64,000 nucleotides of DNA from JBEVOS01 sp044226655 (lineage in GTDB: Bacteria > Pseudomonadota > Alphaproteobacteria > Caulobacterales > Aquidulcibacteraceae): positions 1 through 64,000 of the forward strand of contig JBGAGO010000003.1 in assembly GCA_044226655.1 (NCBI GenBank). Direction: 5' to 3'. The position numbers and the translations under genes were made by a program. The notes under the pieces are model-generated. The model ran no database searches, was not told the origin of the DNA, and worked only from the letters and a program-made list of their open reading frames with translations. Shown here one piece after another: positions 34,056-42,734 of this stretch (its first letter is position 1; each line of letters starts with the position of its first letter).

Positions 34056-35528
34056 ATGGCGGATGTCTTCGTCAGTTACAAGCGCGAGGATCGCGCGCGG
34101 GCGAAAGAGATCGCGGAGGCTCTCGAAAAGCACGGCTTCTCTGTGTTCTTCGACGCGGAGATCGACGTCGGCGAGAGCTTCGATGAGCGCATCGAGCGCG
34201 AGATCGGCGAAGCCAAATGCGTGGTCGTGCTGTGGAGTCCGCGTTCGACGGCGGCGCGCTGGGTCAAGCGCGAGGCGCGCTTTGGCGCAACGCATGAGCG
34301 GCTCGCGCCCGTCATCATCGGCGATTGCACCATTCCGCTCGAATTCTCCGACGTGCAGGCCGCCAATCTTCAGGCTTGGCGCGGCGATCCGGCCGATGAG
34401 GGCTGGCGCCAATTCATCGCCCGCGTCAGCGAATGCACGCAGAAGCCGGCGATCAAGCTGTCGCCAAAGCCGTTGCGCACGCGCTGGGCGCGCGTCGTAG
34501 GCGGGCTGCTACTCGCCATCGCGCTCGGCGTCGGCGGCTTTTTTCTCTACCAGCGCTATGCGCCGAGCCTGACCAGCGCGCCCGCGACGGCGCCGACGAC
34601 GGCGGCGCTAGCCGTCACGCCAGCGCTGCGCGCGCCCTCCGAAGAATCCGCGCAGGCGCTGTTCCAAGAGGTCTCGTCCTATTTCCCCGAGCGCGGCCGG
34701 CCCGACGCGGAAAGCTGCGGCTGGATCGCCGATTGGATCCGCACGACGGCGGAGCATTATCCCGATTGGGCCTATGTCGCGGATGTGCGCGCCCGCGCCG
34801 GGCGCGTGTGCCCTGCTGAAACGCTGGCCGCGCCGGCGACGCCGTCAGCGCCTGCGGTGACGACGAGCAATGCGGCCGTCCCCGCGCCCGCCGCGCCGCC
34901 GGCCCATCCCGCCGATACGAGCTTCCTCGACACGCTGATCGCCAGCGGCGGGCGTGAGCTCACGCCGGAAGGCGTCGCCGCGTCCGCGCATCGGCTGGGC
35001 GTCGCGCCCGCCGCGATGGGCGCGGTGGCGAATGCGGAAACCAGCAATCGCGCATTTGGGCCCGATGGCCGCATCTTCGTGCATTTCGAGCCGACCGTGT
35101 TCCAACGGCTCACCCAGCGCGCCTATCAGACCAGCCATCCCAATCTGACCGCGACCAATCGCGACGCGCGCACGCAAGAGCAGCAATGGGCGCTGCTGCG
35201 CGAAGCCTATGCGCTCGATCCGGAATCGGCGCTGCGCGCGGCGGGCTGGGGCGCGTTCTCCATTCTTGGCACCAATTACGCACGCGTCGGCTTTTCCTCC
35301 GCGCGCGAAATGGTGAGCTTCCTAGCGCATTCGACCGACAATCAGCTGATCGTCACTGAACGGTTCCTCCAGGCCAACAATCTCGTCGAGCCCATGCGCA
35401 CGCTCGATTGGACGGCGTTCGCGCGGCGCTATAACGGCCCCGCTTTGGTCGAACGCTACGTTCCCTTGCTGACGCGGGCGTATCAGAGCGCGGCCCAGCG
35501 CGGCGTTTCGACCGCGATCGCGCCTTAA
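34056..35528 (+). CDS. TIR domain - transmembrane - N-acetylmuramidase fusion
   Basis: 490 residues. Residues 1-125 are a TIR domain (DVFVSYKREDRARAKEIAEA; VLWSPRSTAARWVKREARFG with Glu73 at the position of the NADase glutamate). A single helix follows at about 147-166 (VVGGLLLAIALGVGGFFLYQ) after a basic segment, so the TIR faces the cytoplasm. A Pro/Ala-rich periplasmic linker leads to a DUF3380-type N-acetylmuramidase domain (about 290-480): AVANAETS with probable catalytic Glu328, FVHFEPTVFQRLTQ, AAGWGAFSILGTNYARVGF and AFARRYNGPALVERY. Lies 55 bp after mltA, same strand. Architecture is clear; role as a defence or lysis effector is inference. Confidence 0.85.
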   Translation: MADVFVSYKREDRARAKEIAEALEKHGFSVFFDAEIDVGESFDERIEREIGEAKCVVVLWSPRSTAARWVKREARFGATHERLAPVIIGDCTIPLEFSDVQAANLQAWRGDPADEGWRQFIARVSECTQKPAIKLSPKPLRTRWARVVGGLLLAIALGVGGFFLYQRYAPSLTSAPATAPTTAALAVTPALRAPSEESAQALFQEVSSYFPERGRPDAESCGWIADWIRTTAEHYPDWAYVADVRARAGRVCPAETLAAPATPSAPAVTTSNAAVPAPAAPPAHPADTSFLDTLIASGGRELTPEGVAASAHRLGVAPAAMGAVANAETSNRAFGPDGRIFVHFEPTVFQRLTQRAYQTSHPNLTATNRDARTQEQQWALLREAYALDPESALRAAGWGAFSILGTNYARVGFSSAREMVSFLAHSTDNQLIVTERFLQANNLVEPMRTLDWTAFARRYNGPALVERYVPLLTRAYQSAAQRGVSTAIAP

Positions 35529-36394
35529 GCGACGGCGCGCGTCTCCTGCGCAGCGGCCGCGCGCTCCACCCGGTTGGCGGGGCGCAGACCGGCGAAAGCG
35601 ATTCCGCGCATAGCTTCGGCTTCATGCCAGAGGCGCTCGGCCTCGCGGCAGAGGCGCGGCATCTCCGGATCGGGCGGGGAGGCGCTGAGGATTTCGCTGC
35701 GCGCGTGCAGGATGAGAAGGGGATCGAGCCCGGTGAGCTTGCCGAGCGCGAAGGCCCAATCGGATGCCTCGCCATCCTGCAAATCTTCGTAGCTGACGAC
35801 GCAGCCGCCGAACAGCGTGACGGCGGCCAGCCCGTTGCGCATGGTGCGCACATAGCGCGCGATATGCGCATCGGGCGTCACATGCCCGCGCAGCATCACG
35901 CTGCTCGCGACGAACGGTTCGAGCTTGCGATAGCTCAGGATCACGCGCGGCCGGTAGCCGAGCCGCGCGGTGGGCTGCAGCGTGAACTCGGCCGACACGG
36001 CCTTGAAATAGCGCGCGGCGGACAGCGCGTCGGCGAGGCGCCTCTTGGCCGTGTGCCTGTGCAGCGCCCAGAGCGCGCGGCGCAGCGGCAGTTCGGGTTT
36101 GGGCGCGCCCTCGGCGATCAGATCGGCGCGCTCATAGCCGCGCGTGGCCTGGGCGAACAGGCGGCTTTCCATGTCGCCGCTGCGGCGGTCCCAGGTTTGC
36201 GGGCGCGGCATGCCAAAGCTCGCGCCGGCGCCGGCGAGGGCGGCGGCGAGCAAGGTGGAGCCTGTGCGTCCCGGTGTTAGAATAATAAAGCGCTGGCGAT
36301 CGTCCTCACGCATGTCGACTTGGTCTCGTTCAATCGCCGTCCCCTGAGAAAGGGTAGCGCTGACTGTCCCCGGAGGTTTGTCGAGATTTGTCAT
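35525..36394 (-). CDS. Sulfotransferase-like P-loop protein
   Basis: About 289 residues from the ATG at 36394 (36313 is an alternative, 36535 unlikely). The N-terminal nucleotide-binding motif FIILTPGRTGSTLLAAALA matches the PAPS 5'-phosphosulfate loop of sulfotransferases. RVILSYRKLEPFVASSVMLR fits the 3'-phosphate-binding strand and serine region. C-terminal VVSYEDLQDG is also typical. Cytoplasmic; the acceptor is unknown. Its stop overlaps the TIR-muramidase 3' end by 4 bp on the opposite strand. Confidence 0.7.
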   Translation of the reverse strand: MTNLDKPPGTVSATLSQGTAIERDQVDMREDDRQRFIILTPGRTGSTLLAAALAGAGASFGMPRPQTWDRRSGDMESRLFAQATRGYERADLIAEGAPKPELPLRRALWALHRHTAKRRLADALSAARYFKAVSAEFTLQPTARLGYRPRVILSYRKLEPFVASSVMLRGHVTPDAHIARYVRTMRNGLAAVTLFGGCVVSYEDLQDGEASDWAFALGKLTGLDPLLILHARSEILSASPPDPEMPRLCREAERLWHEAEAMRGIAFAGLRPANRVERAAAAQETRAVA

Positions 36395-36577
36395 TTGCAT
36401 TACACTTTGCAAACAAACGCGATCCGTCGCGTCGCGCGCGGGAAAATTCGCAAATAATCGCCAAGCAGGTACGAATTCTGTGGAGGCATTGATTCTTTCG
36501 CGCCTGGGCCAGGAGCGCCAGGCGGTCGTCTTCATGATGAGCGCCGATTCGATCGAGTGGCTGGCCAGCGAAACGCG

Positions 36578-36817
36578 CTAGCTGCGGAAATAGGGCTCGA
36601 CCGGGCCTTTGAGCAGCATGGTCATGGCTTCGCCGCTGCGCGTCTTCGTGCTCCCGCCGACGCTGACGCGAACCCAGCCCTCGCTGACGCAATATTCCTC
36701 GACATTGGTCTTCTCGGCGCCCTTGAAGCGCACGCCCACGTCGCGGGCCAGCACGTCGGCGTCGTAATAGGGGCTCTTGGGATTGACGGAGAGCCGGTCG
36801 GGAGGCGTGTCGGACAT
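36578..36817 (-). CDS. DUF3297 family protein
   Basis: 79 residues, MSDTPPDRLSVNPKSPYYDA, ARDVGVRFKGAEKTNVEEYC and LLKGPVEPYF: a conserved small alphaproteobacterial/gammaproteobacterial family of unknown function. ATG at 36817 matches the family N terminus. Cytoplasmic. Confidence 0.9.
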   Translation of the reverse strand: MSDTPPDRLSVNPKSPYYDADVLARDVGVRFKGAEKTNVEEYCVSEGWVRVSVGGSTKTRSGEAMTMLLKGPVEPYFRS

Positions 36818-36861
36818 GGGCGCGTCATACAAGCCGGTCCAATTTCATGCTAGAGAGAGCC

Positions 36862-37110
36862 ATGAGCACGATCGATCTCACCCTGGCGCCGGAAGAGGCG
36901 GCCAAGCTCGCGGAGGTCGCGGCGCGCGAGGGCGTTTCGCCGGAAGCGCTGGCGGCGGCGGCTGTGCGCGCCCGGCTCGCCAGTGAGGCGGAGATCGAGG
37001 CGATGATCCTCGCCGGCTTCAAAGAGATCGACGACGGCGCCTCCAGATCGCTTGAAGATTTCGAGGCCGAGATGGATGCGTTCATGGCGGCGCTCGACAG
37101 CGGCGCCTGA
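36862..37110 (+). CDS. Antitoxin of RelE/ParE-type module
   Basis: 82 residues from the second ATG (MSTIDLTLAPEEAAKLAEVA), acidic, all helical, with a CopG/ParD-like start and a C-terminal LEDFEAEMDAFMAALDSGA tail expected to wrap the toxin. The toxin gene follows after 6 bp. Confidence 0.75.
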   Translation: MSTIDLTLAPEEAAKLAEVAAREGVSPEALAAAAVRARLASEAEIEAMILAGFKEIDDGASRSLEDFEAEMDAFMAALDSGA

Positions 37111-37116
37111 CGTCGC

Positions 37117-37407
37117 ATGGCGCGCAAGCTCGTCCTGTCGCGCCAGTTCGAACGCCAGCTTAAAGACCAATTGAAATGGATCGCTGCGCGCAGCCCTTCA
37201 GCGGCGACGCTTATTCATGGGCGCGTGCGCGCGGCGCTGCGCGCTTTGCGCGCGCATCCGCTCAGCGGCCGGCCGGGGCGCGTTGCGGGTTCGCGTGAAT
37301 TTCTTGTCCAGCGCACTGCGCTCATCATCGCTTATCGCGTGCGCGACGACGTGATCGAGATCGCCGGCCTTTGGCATTCCAGCCAGCAATGGCCCAGCGA
37401 TTTCTAG
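37117..37407 (+). CDS. RelE/ParE-family toxin
   Basis: 96 residues: RKLVLSRQFERQLKDQLKWI helix, central ALRAHPLSGRPGRVAGSREFLV (the typical hP.hGR..G.RE..V pattern) and terminal RDDVIEIAGLWHSSQQWP strand. Pairs with the preceding antitoxin. It converges on the FabH-like gene with a 4-bp overlap. Confidence 0.85.
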   Translation: MARKLVLSRQFERQLKDQLKWIAARSPSAATLIHGRVRAALRALRAHPLSGRPGRVAGSREFLVQRTALIIAYRVRDDVIEIAGLWHSSQQWPSDF

Positions 37408-38540
37408 GAAGCCTTCTGCACGAACACCGTGCCGGCGGAATAGCCGGCGCCGAAGGAGCAGATGAGGCCGCGGTCGCCGGGCTTGAGATCCGCGCTGTGC
37501 TTGTGAAAGGCGATGATCGAGCCGGCGCTCGACGTGTTGGCGTATTCATCGAGCACGGTGGGGCTTTCGTCATCCGTCGCGTCGCGGCCGAGCACGCGCT
37601 GCGCGATGAGGCGGTTCATGTTGGCGTTGGCCTGGTGCAGCCACATGCGGCGCAGATCGGCCGCCGAAAGCTTCAGCTCCGCCATGTGCGCGAGGATCAT
37701 GTCCGACACCATCGGCACGACCTCTTTGAACACTTTGCGGCCTTCCTGCACGAACAGCTTGTCGCTCTTGGGATCGGCTTGGTCGATGGCCTGATCCGCC
37801 GCGGTGCGATTGAGAAAACCGAAATTGTTGCGAATGTTGTTGGAGAATTGGGTTTTGAGCTTGGTGCCGAGCACGGCCCATGCGCCCGCCGGCGCGATCT
37901 CGGCGCTTTCGACGAGGATGGCGGTGGCGACATCGCCGAAGATGAAATGGCTGTCGCGGTCGCGCCAGTTGAGGTGGCCGCTGGTGATTTCAGGGTTCAC
38001 CACCAGCACTGAGCGCGCATGGCCGGCGCGGATGAAATCGGCCGCCGTCTGAATGCCGAACGTCGCCGACGAGCAGGCGACGTTCATATCGAACGCGTAG
38101 CCCTCGACGCCGAGCGCGTCCTGAATCTCAACCGCCATCGCCGGATAAGCGCGCTGCATATTGGAGGCCGCGCAGATCACTGCGTCGATCTCGCCGCCCT
38201 CGCGGCCGGCGCGCGCCAGCGCCTGCTTGCAGGCGGCCACGCCGATCTCGGCCATGATCGAGATTTCGTCATTGGCGCGTTCGCGCAGATTGGGCGCCAT
38301 GCGCGCGGGATCGATCACGCCGGCTTTGTCGAGCACGTAGCGCGCCTTGATGCCGGACGCCTTCTCGATGAACTCGGTGCTCGACATGTCGAGCGCGGTC
38401 AGCGCGCCTTTGGCGATGTCGCCGGCGTGCGCTTCATTGTAGCGCGTGGCGTAGGCGTTGTAAGCGACGACGAGTTCCTCATTGCTGATCGACTCAGCTG
38501 GCGTGAACAGGCCGGTTGCGGAGATGGCGATAGCGGTCAA
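37404..38540 (-). CDS. Beta-ketoacyl-ACP synthase III family protein
   Basis: 378 residues, thiolase fold. Catalytic triad: Cys156 in FDMNVACSSATFG, His in RMWLHQANANMN, Asn in EYANTSSAGSI. It is longer than housekeeping FabH (~320) and has an N-terminal extension (NEELVVAYNAYATRYN) typical of the distinct FabH-like group in proteobacteria. Probably initiates fatty-acid or related chain synthesis. Neighbours give no pathway context. Confidence 0.88.
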   Translation of the reverse strand: MTAIAISATGLFTPAESISNEELVVAYNAYATRYNEAHAGDIAKGALTALDMSSTEFIEKASGIKARYVLDKAGVIDPARMAPNLRERANDEISIMAEIGVAACKQALARAGREGGEIDAVICAASNMQRAYPAMAVEIQDALGVEGYAFDMNVACSSATFGIQTAADFIRAGHARSVLVVNPEITSGHLNWRDRDSHFIFGDVATAILVESAEIAPAGAWAVLGTKLKTQFSNNIRNNFGFLNRTAADQAIDQADPKSDKLFVQEGRKVFKEVVPMVSDMILAHMAELKLSAADLRRMWLHQANANMNRLIAQRVLGRDATDDESPTVLDEYANTSSAGSIIAFHKHSADLKPGDRGLICSFGAGYSAGTVFVQKAS

Positions 38541-38610
38541 GGCGAGCGTCCTTGCGGCGAGATGCGCGCGCCCATCCTAGGCCCGAACCGGGCGCGATTG
38601 GAACCGCCGG

Positions 38611-38865
38611 CTAGTGGCGCTGGCCGCCGCCGCCCGATCCATGCGCCGCCGCGGCCGCCGCCCGCGCCGCACGGCGTTCGGCTTCGGGATCGTAGCGGCG
38701 GGCCGCCTCGATATTGGCCATAGCCTCGCGGATGCAGGCGGCGTCGTCCGCCCGGTTGCGCGCGGCGCATTCTTCGCGCGCGGCGGCCTCGGCATTGGTC
38801 GTGTTGGCTTGCGAGGTGGCGCAGGCGCCGAGCAGCGCCGCGAGACTGAAAACGATGAAGCGCAT
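38611..38865 (-). CDS. Small lipoprotein, Ala/Arg-rich
   Basis: 84 residues from the ATG at 38865: signal peptide IVFSLAALLGACATS (lipobox LGAC), an AREECAARNRADDAACIREA stretch with a Cys pair, and an Ala-rich helical tail ending GSGGGGQRH. No family recognised. Confidence 0.7.
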   Translation of the reverse strand: MRFIVFSLAALLGACATSQANTTNAEAAAREECAARNRADDAACIREAMANIEAARRYDPEAERRAARAAAAAAHGSGGGGQRH

Positions 38866-38935
38866 GGCCGGCCTCCTGGACGCCTTCGCCCTCGCGCCGA
38901 GGCGGCCCGGAGTCAATTGGACGCGGCGCCGCGCG

Positions 38936-39133
38936 TCAGGCCCGCGAGCGCGGCCCGAAGAACAGCCAGCACAGGAAGCCCAGATAGGGGATGAACAGCA
39001 CGAACACGATCCACAGCGCCTTCCCGAACGGGGTCGAGCGGCTCTGCGCGATGTTGAAGACGGACCACAGCGCCAGCACGAGCGCGATCAGGAAGCCCAA
39101 GCCGAACAACGGCCCCCAATGCTGTCCGAACAT
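38936..39133 (-). CDS. PLDc_N-type small membrane protein
   Basis: 65 residues with two transmembrane helices (LFGLGFLIALVLALWSVFNI and ALWIVFVLFIPYLGFLCWLF), ending in FGPRSRA. The pattern (hydrophobic helix, short loop with TPFGKALWIV, helix, G..L.FG) matches the phospholipase D N-terminal membrane domain found alone in many bacteria. It starts 3 bp after the ygfZ stop, so both are probably co-transcribed. Confidence 0.85.
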   Translation of the reverse strand: MFGQHWGPLFGLGFLIALVLALWSVFNIAQSRSTPFGKALWIVFVLFIPYLGFLCWLFFGPRSRA

Positions 39134-39136
39134 CAG

Positions 39137-39958
39137 TCACGCTCCTTCGTGGGCGTCCGGCATCAGCAACCAGGCCGGGGGATCGAGATGGACCGCGCGC
39201 CCGCCCGCGGTCAGGCCTTGCTCCCGCGCTTCCAGCGCCCGGTCAAGCCGGAGGAGCGCGATGGCGCGTCCTTCGATCCCGCTGCGCACCGACCCGATTT
39301 CGGCCGACCCCGCCAAAATGGGCGTGCGCGGCGCCGGCGGCGGCCCGTCGAATGCGATGCGGCAGAATTTCTTGCGCGTGGTGGCCCGCCGCTTCATGCG
39401 GCTGACATTCTCCTGGCCGACGAAGCAGCCCTTTTTGAAATCGACGCCGTGCAATTCCTCGAACAGGGCTTCGAGCGCGAACACCTCTTCGGGATCGGCA
39501 TCGATCACCAGATCGGGCGCGCCCTCGGCGATGCGCCGGGCGTGATAGTCCGTTGGATCGTCCGAAGCGGTGAGAATTGTGGTCAGCGTGCGCAGGCCGA
39601 GCGCGGGCAGGCGCGGATCGGGCGCGCTCAGCTTGGCGCCGGGCGGGGGGGCCTCGCGCGTCGCGTAGAGCCCGCAATCGGCCGTGCGGTCCTCGATGTT
39701 CACATCCGCGCGCAGTTTGAACATGGTCAGCCGGCGCAGCAGGTCCGGCCCGCGCGCGGCGTCCGCGTCCAGCCAGAGCGAGGCGCCGTCGCCCCAGATG
39801 AAGAAATCGGCCTGCACCTTGCCCTGGGGGCTTAGGAGGCCGCTGTAGACCACGATTTCTCGGTCCAGCCGGTCGAGGTCCTGGGTCACGAGGTTCTGCA
39901 AAAAGGGGCGAGCATCGGGGCCGGAAAGGTGGAGCACGGTGCGGTTGAGGCGGAGCAT
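39137..39958 (-). CDS. ygfZ: Folate-binding protein YgfZ
   Basis: 273 residues of the YgfZ/GcvT-like family, which supports Fe-S cluster assembly or repair using tetrahydrofolate. The signature K-x-GC-[FY]-x-GQE appears as FKKGCFVGQENVSRMKRRA with the key Cys. N-terminal VLHLSGPDARPFLQNLVTQD is typical. Cytoplasmic. Confidence 0.93.
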   Translation of the reverse strand: MLRLNRTVLHLSGPDARPFLQNLVTQDLDRLDREIVVYSGLLSPQGKVQADFFIWGDGASLWLDADAARGPDLLRRLTMFKLRADVNIEDRTADCGLYATREAPPPGAKLSAPDPRLPALGLRTLTTILTASDDPTDYHARRIAEGAPDLVIDADPEEVFALEALFEELHGVDFKKGCFVGQENVSRMKRRATTRKKFCRIAFDGPPPAPRTPILAGSAEIGSVRSGIEGRAIALLRLDRALEAREQGLTAGGRAVHLDPPAWLLMPDAHEGA

Positions 39959-40039
39959 GGGGGAGAAGTGGGCCGGCGGCGCGCGCGCGGCAAGCCGTCG
40001 CTTGGCAAGCCGGAGGGGCGCCCCTAAAGCCGGCCCTCC

Positions 40040-40999
40040 ATGGCCGGGCTCTTATTCATCGGCGCCAACCGCATCGGCGACGCCGTCCTGGCGACGGGGG
40101 CGCTCGACTATGCGCTGACGCTCGCGCCCGGCGCGCCGGTGACGATCGCGTGCGGGCCGCTGGCCGCGCCGCTCTATCGCGCCACGCCCGGGCTCGTCGC
40201 CACGCATCTGATCGAGAAGCAGCGCTTCGATGGGCATTGGTTCGCGCTGTGGCGCGCGCTGCGCGGGACGCACTACGATCTCGCCATCGATCTGCGCGGC
40301 ACGCTGCTCACCTATGCGCTGTCGGTGCGCCGGCGCATCGTCCATCGCAAGGAAGCGGTGCTGCGCCACAAGGTCGAAGAGCTGTCCGATCTGATGGCCG
40401 CGCCGCACACGCTGTCGCCCCACATCACGCTCGATGACGCCGCCCGCGCCGCCGCCCTGGCGGCTACGCCGGGCGCTGAAGCCATCCTGGCGCTCGGGCC
40501 GGGGGCGAATTTCGTCGGCAAACGCTGGCCGGCGGAGCGCTTCGCCGCGGTGGCGCGTCGGCTGGCGGGGCCGATGGGTGCGCTGGCGGGCGCACGCATC
40601 GTGCTGCTCGGCGGGCCGGACGACCGCGCCATCTGCGAAGAGATCGTCGCGAGCCTCGACGCCGACGGCATCGCCGCGTCCGATCTGGCCGGCGCGCTCG
40701 ATCTGCTCGCGAACGCCGCGCTGCTCGAGCGCGCCACGCTGTTCATCGGCAATGACAGCGGCCTCATGCACATCGCCGCCGCCGCGGGCGCGCCGACGCT
40801 GGGCCTGTTCGGACCGTCGGATGAACGCGTTTACGGGCCGTGGGGGCCGCGCACGCGCACCTTGCGCGGCCGCGATTATCAAGAGCTGATGAGCGACGGC
40901 TATTCGCATCTGAGCACACAGAGCTACATGCTCGACATCAGCGTCGATGCGGCCGAGCAGGCCGCCACCGAATTGCTGCACGGAGGCGGCCTCAGATGA
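40040..40999 (+). CDS. Glycosyltransferase family 9 (heptosyltransferase-like)
   Basis: 319 residues. GT-B fold with LLFIGANRIGDAVLATGALD at the N terminus, LALGPGANFVGKRWPAERFA and the nucleotide-sugar site LFIGNDSGLMHIAAAAGAPTLGLFGPSDERVYGP. Likely adds a sugar to the LPS core at the inner membrane. The stop overlaps the dihydroorotase start (ATGA). Confidence 0.92.
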   Translation: MAGLLFIGANRIGDAVLATGALDYALTLAPGAPVTIACGPLAAPLYRATPGLVATHLIEKQRFDGHWFALWRALRGTHYDLAIDLRGTLLTYALSVRRRIVHRKEAVLRHKVEELSDLMAAPHTLSPHITLDDAARAAALAATPGAEAILALGPGANFVGKRWPAERFAAVARRLAGPMGALAGARIVLLGGPDDRAICEEIVASLDADGIAASDLAGALDLLANAALLERATLFIGNDSGLMHIAAAAGAPTLGLFGPSDERVYGPWGPRTRTLRGRDYQELMSDGYSHLSTQSYMLDISVDAAEQAATELLHGGGLR

Positions 41000-42327
41000 G
41001 CGGATACGATCTCCTTTTGCGCGGCGGCGATGTGTTCAACCACAATGGCCTCGGCAAGGCCGATATCGGCGTCCGCGCCGGCAGGATTGTCGCCATCGGC
41101 GATCTCGCGAGCGCCAGCGCCGGAGAGGTTTTCGACGCCAAGGGCCTCACCATCCTGCCGGGCGTGATCGACAGCCAGGTGCATTTCCGCGAGCCGGGCC
41201 TGACGCACAAAGAGGATTTCGAAACCGGCTCGCGCGCCGCCGCGCTCGGCGGCGTCACCGCCGTGTTCGAAATGCCCAACACCGATCCGCCGACGACCAC
41301 GGTGGCGGCGCTCGAAGACAAGCTGGCGCGCGCCAAGGGCCGCTTCTGGGTCGATCACGCGTTCTATGCCGGCGCATCGCCGGAGAATTTCGCGCACCTC
41401 CCAGATCTGGAGCGCGTGCCCGGCTGCGCGGGGATCAAGACGTTCATGGGCTCGTCCACTGGCTCGCTGCTGGTGAAGGACGATGAGGGGCTCGATCAGG
41501 TGCTGCGCCACATCACGCGGCGTGCGGCGTTCCATGCGGAAGACGAAGCGCGCCTCAACGAACGCAAGCCGCTGGCGCGCGCGGGCGATTGGACCAGCCA
41601 TCCCGAAGTGCGCGACGATCAGACCGCACTTTTGGCCGTGCAGCGGCTGGTTGCGGGCGCGCGCAAGCACGGCAAGCGCGTGCATGTGTTGCACGTCTCC
41701 TCGAAGATCGAGATGGAGTTCCTGGCGACGGCGAAGGATGTCGCCACTGTCGAGACGCTGCCGCAATTCCTCACCTTCGAGGCGCCGGGCGTGTATCAGC
41801 GGCTCAACGGCTTTGCGCAGATGAACCCGCCGATCCGCTATGCGGAAGATCGCGCCGCGCTCTGGGATTTGGGCATCGCACAGGGCGTGGTCGATGTGCT
41901 CGGCACCGATCACGCGCCGCATACGCGCGAAGAAAAGGGCAAGCCCTATCCGCAATCGCCCTCCGGCATGCCTGGCGTGCAGACGCTCGTACCCGTGATG
42001 CTGACGCATGTGGTTGAGGGGCGGCTCACGCTGGCGCGCTTCGTCGATCTCACCAGCGCGGGGCCGGCGCGCATTTTCGGCATCGCCAACAAGGGCCGCA
42101 TCTCGCTTGGCTACGATGCGGATTTCACCATCGTCGATTTGAAGCGCACGCACACGATCACGGCGGCCGAGCAAGCCACGCGCGTCGGCTGGACGCCGTT
42201 CGATGGCTTCGAGGCCAAAGCCTGGCCGGTCGCCACCGTGATCCGCGGCGCGTTCGTCATGCGCGACGGCGCGGTCCAGAGTACGCCACAAGGCGCCCCG
42301 ATCCGGTTCCTGGAGGCGCTATCTTGA
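40996..42327 (+). CDS. pyrC: Dihydroorotase
   Basis: 443 residues, class I amidohydrolase closing the dihydroorotate ring in pyrimidine synthesis. Metal ligands in DSQVHFREPG; carbamylated-Lys region GIKTFMGSSTGSLL; HVLHVSSKIE; catalytic GTDHAPHTREEK. ATG at 40996 overlaps the glycosyltransferase stop, and the stop overlaps the next start; all four genes to 42734 form one operon. Confidence 0.92.
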   Translation: MSGYDLLLRGGDVFNHNGLGKADIGVRAGRIVAIGDLASASAGEVFDAKGLTILPGVIDSQVHFREPGLTHKEDFETGSRAAALGGVTAVFEMPNTDPPTTTVAALEDKLARAKGRFWVDHAFYAGASPENFAHLPDLERVPGCAGIKTFMGSSTGSLLVKDDEGLDQVLRHITRRAAFHAEDEARLNERKPLARAGDWTSHPEVRDDQTALLAVQRLVAGARKHGKRVHVLHVSSKIEMEFLATAKDVATVETLPQFLTFEAPGVYQRLNGFAQMNPPIRYAEDRAALWDLGIAQGVVDVLGTDHAPHTREEKGKPYPQSPSGMPGVQTLVPVMLTHVVEGRLTLARFVDLTSAGPARIFGIANKGRISLGYDADFTIVDLKRTHTITAAEQATRVGWTPFDGFEAKAWPVATVIRGAFVMRDGAVQSTPQGAPIRFLEALS

Positions 42328-42572
42328 ATAGCCACACGATCGCACACCTGATGGCGACGAGGTTTGGTCGAGATCGTTGGAACGAGCATGTGAAGCTGTT
42401 GGCTTCGCTTCTCAACGCGATCGCTGTTGCGGCGATCGTGGGCGCATTCGTGGCGCCGCTCATAAGCGGACGGCTGGTCCAATCGGACTCCGCGGGCCTG
42501 TTGCTGCTTGCTGGCCTTGTGCTGCATGGTGGCGCTCAGGCCGTTTTGCGCTATATCGTCTCGAGGGAGTAG
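42324..42572 (+). CDS. Small two-span membrane protein
   Basis: 82 residues starting at TTG that overlaps the dihydroorotase stop (TTGA). Two hydrophobic helices (LNAIAVAAIVGAFVAPLISG, SAGLLLLAGLVLHGGAQAVL). No family recognised. Translational coupling and codon use support it being real. Confidence 0.65.
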   Translation: MNSHTIAHLMATRFGRDRWNEHVKLLASLLNAIAVAAIVGAFVAPLISGRLVQSDSAGLLLLAGLVLHGGAQAVLRYIVSRE

Positions 42573-42575
42573 CGC

Positions 42576-42734
42576 ATGGATCCTTATGTCCAAGCGGCGT
42601 TGATGGCGTTGGCCGGCGGCCTCGGCTGCTTTCTTATTTTCCGCTTTTTCGTGCCGTTGCTCCCTGGCGATGGTCGCGAGGCGGAACGGCGCGCCGAAGC
42701 TGAGCGTGAAGCCTCCGCCAAGGCGGCGGAATAA
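42576..42734 (+). CDS. 52-residue single-span membrane protein
   Basis: Short ORF reading MDPYVQAALMALAGGLGC, one hydrophobic helix through FLIFRFFVPLLP, then a charged tail (REAERRAEAEREASAK). GAGGGAG lies 8 nt upstream of the ATG. It begins 3 bp after the preceding stop. Not a shadow of a longer ORF. No family recognised. Confidence 0.65.
   Translation: MDPYVQAALMALAGGLGCFLIFRFFVPLLPGDGREAERRAEAEREASAKAAE

Noticed and set aside
36378..36581. 67-residue plus-strand ORF between the sulfotransferase-like gene and DUF3297
   Set aside because: Weak start context, no motif, and its upstream half overlaps the likely promoter region of the minus-strand gene.
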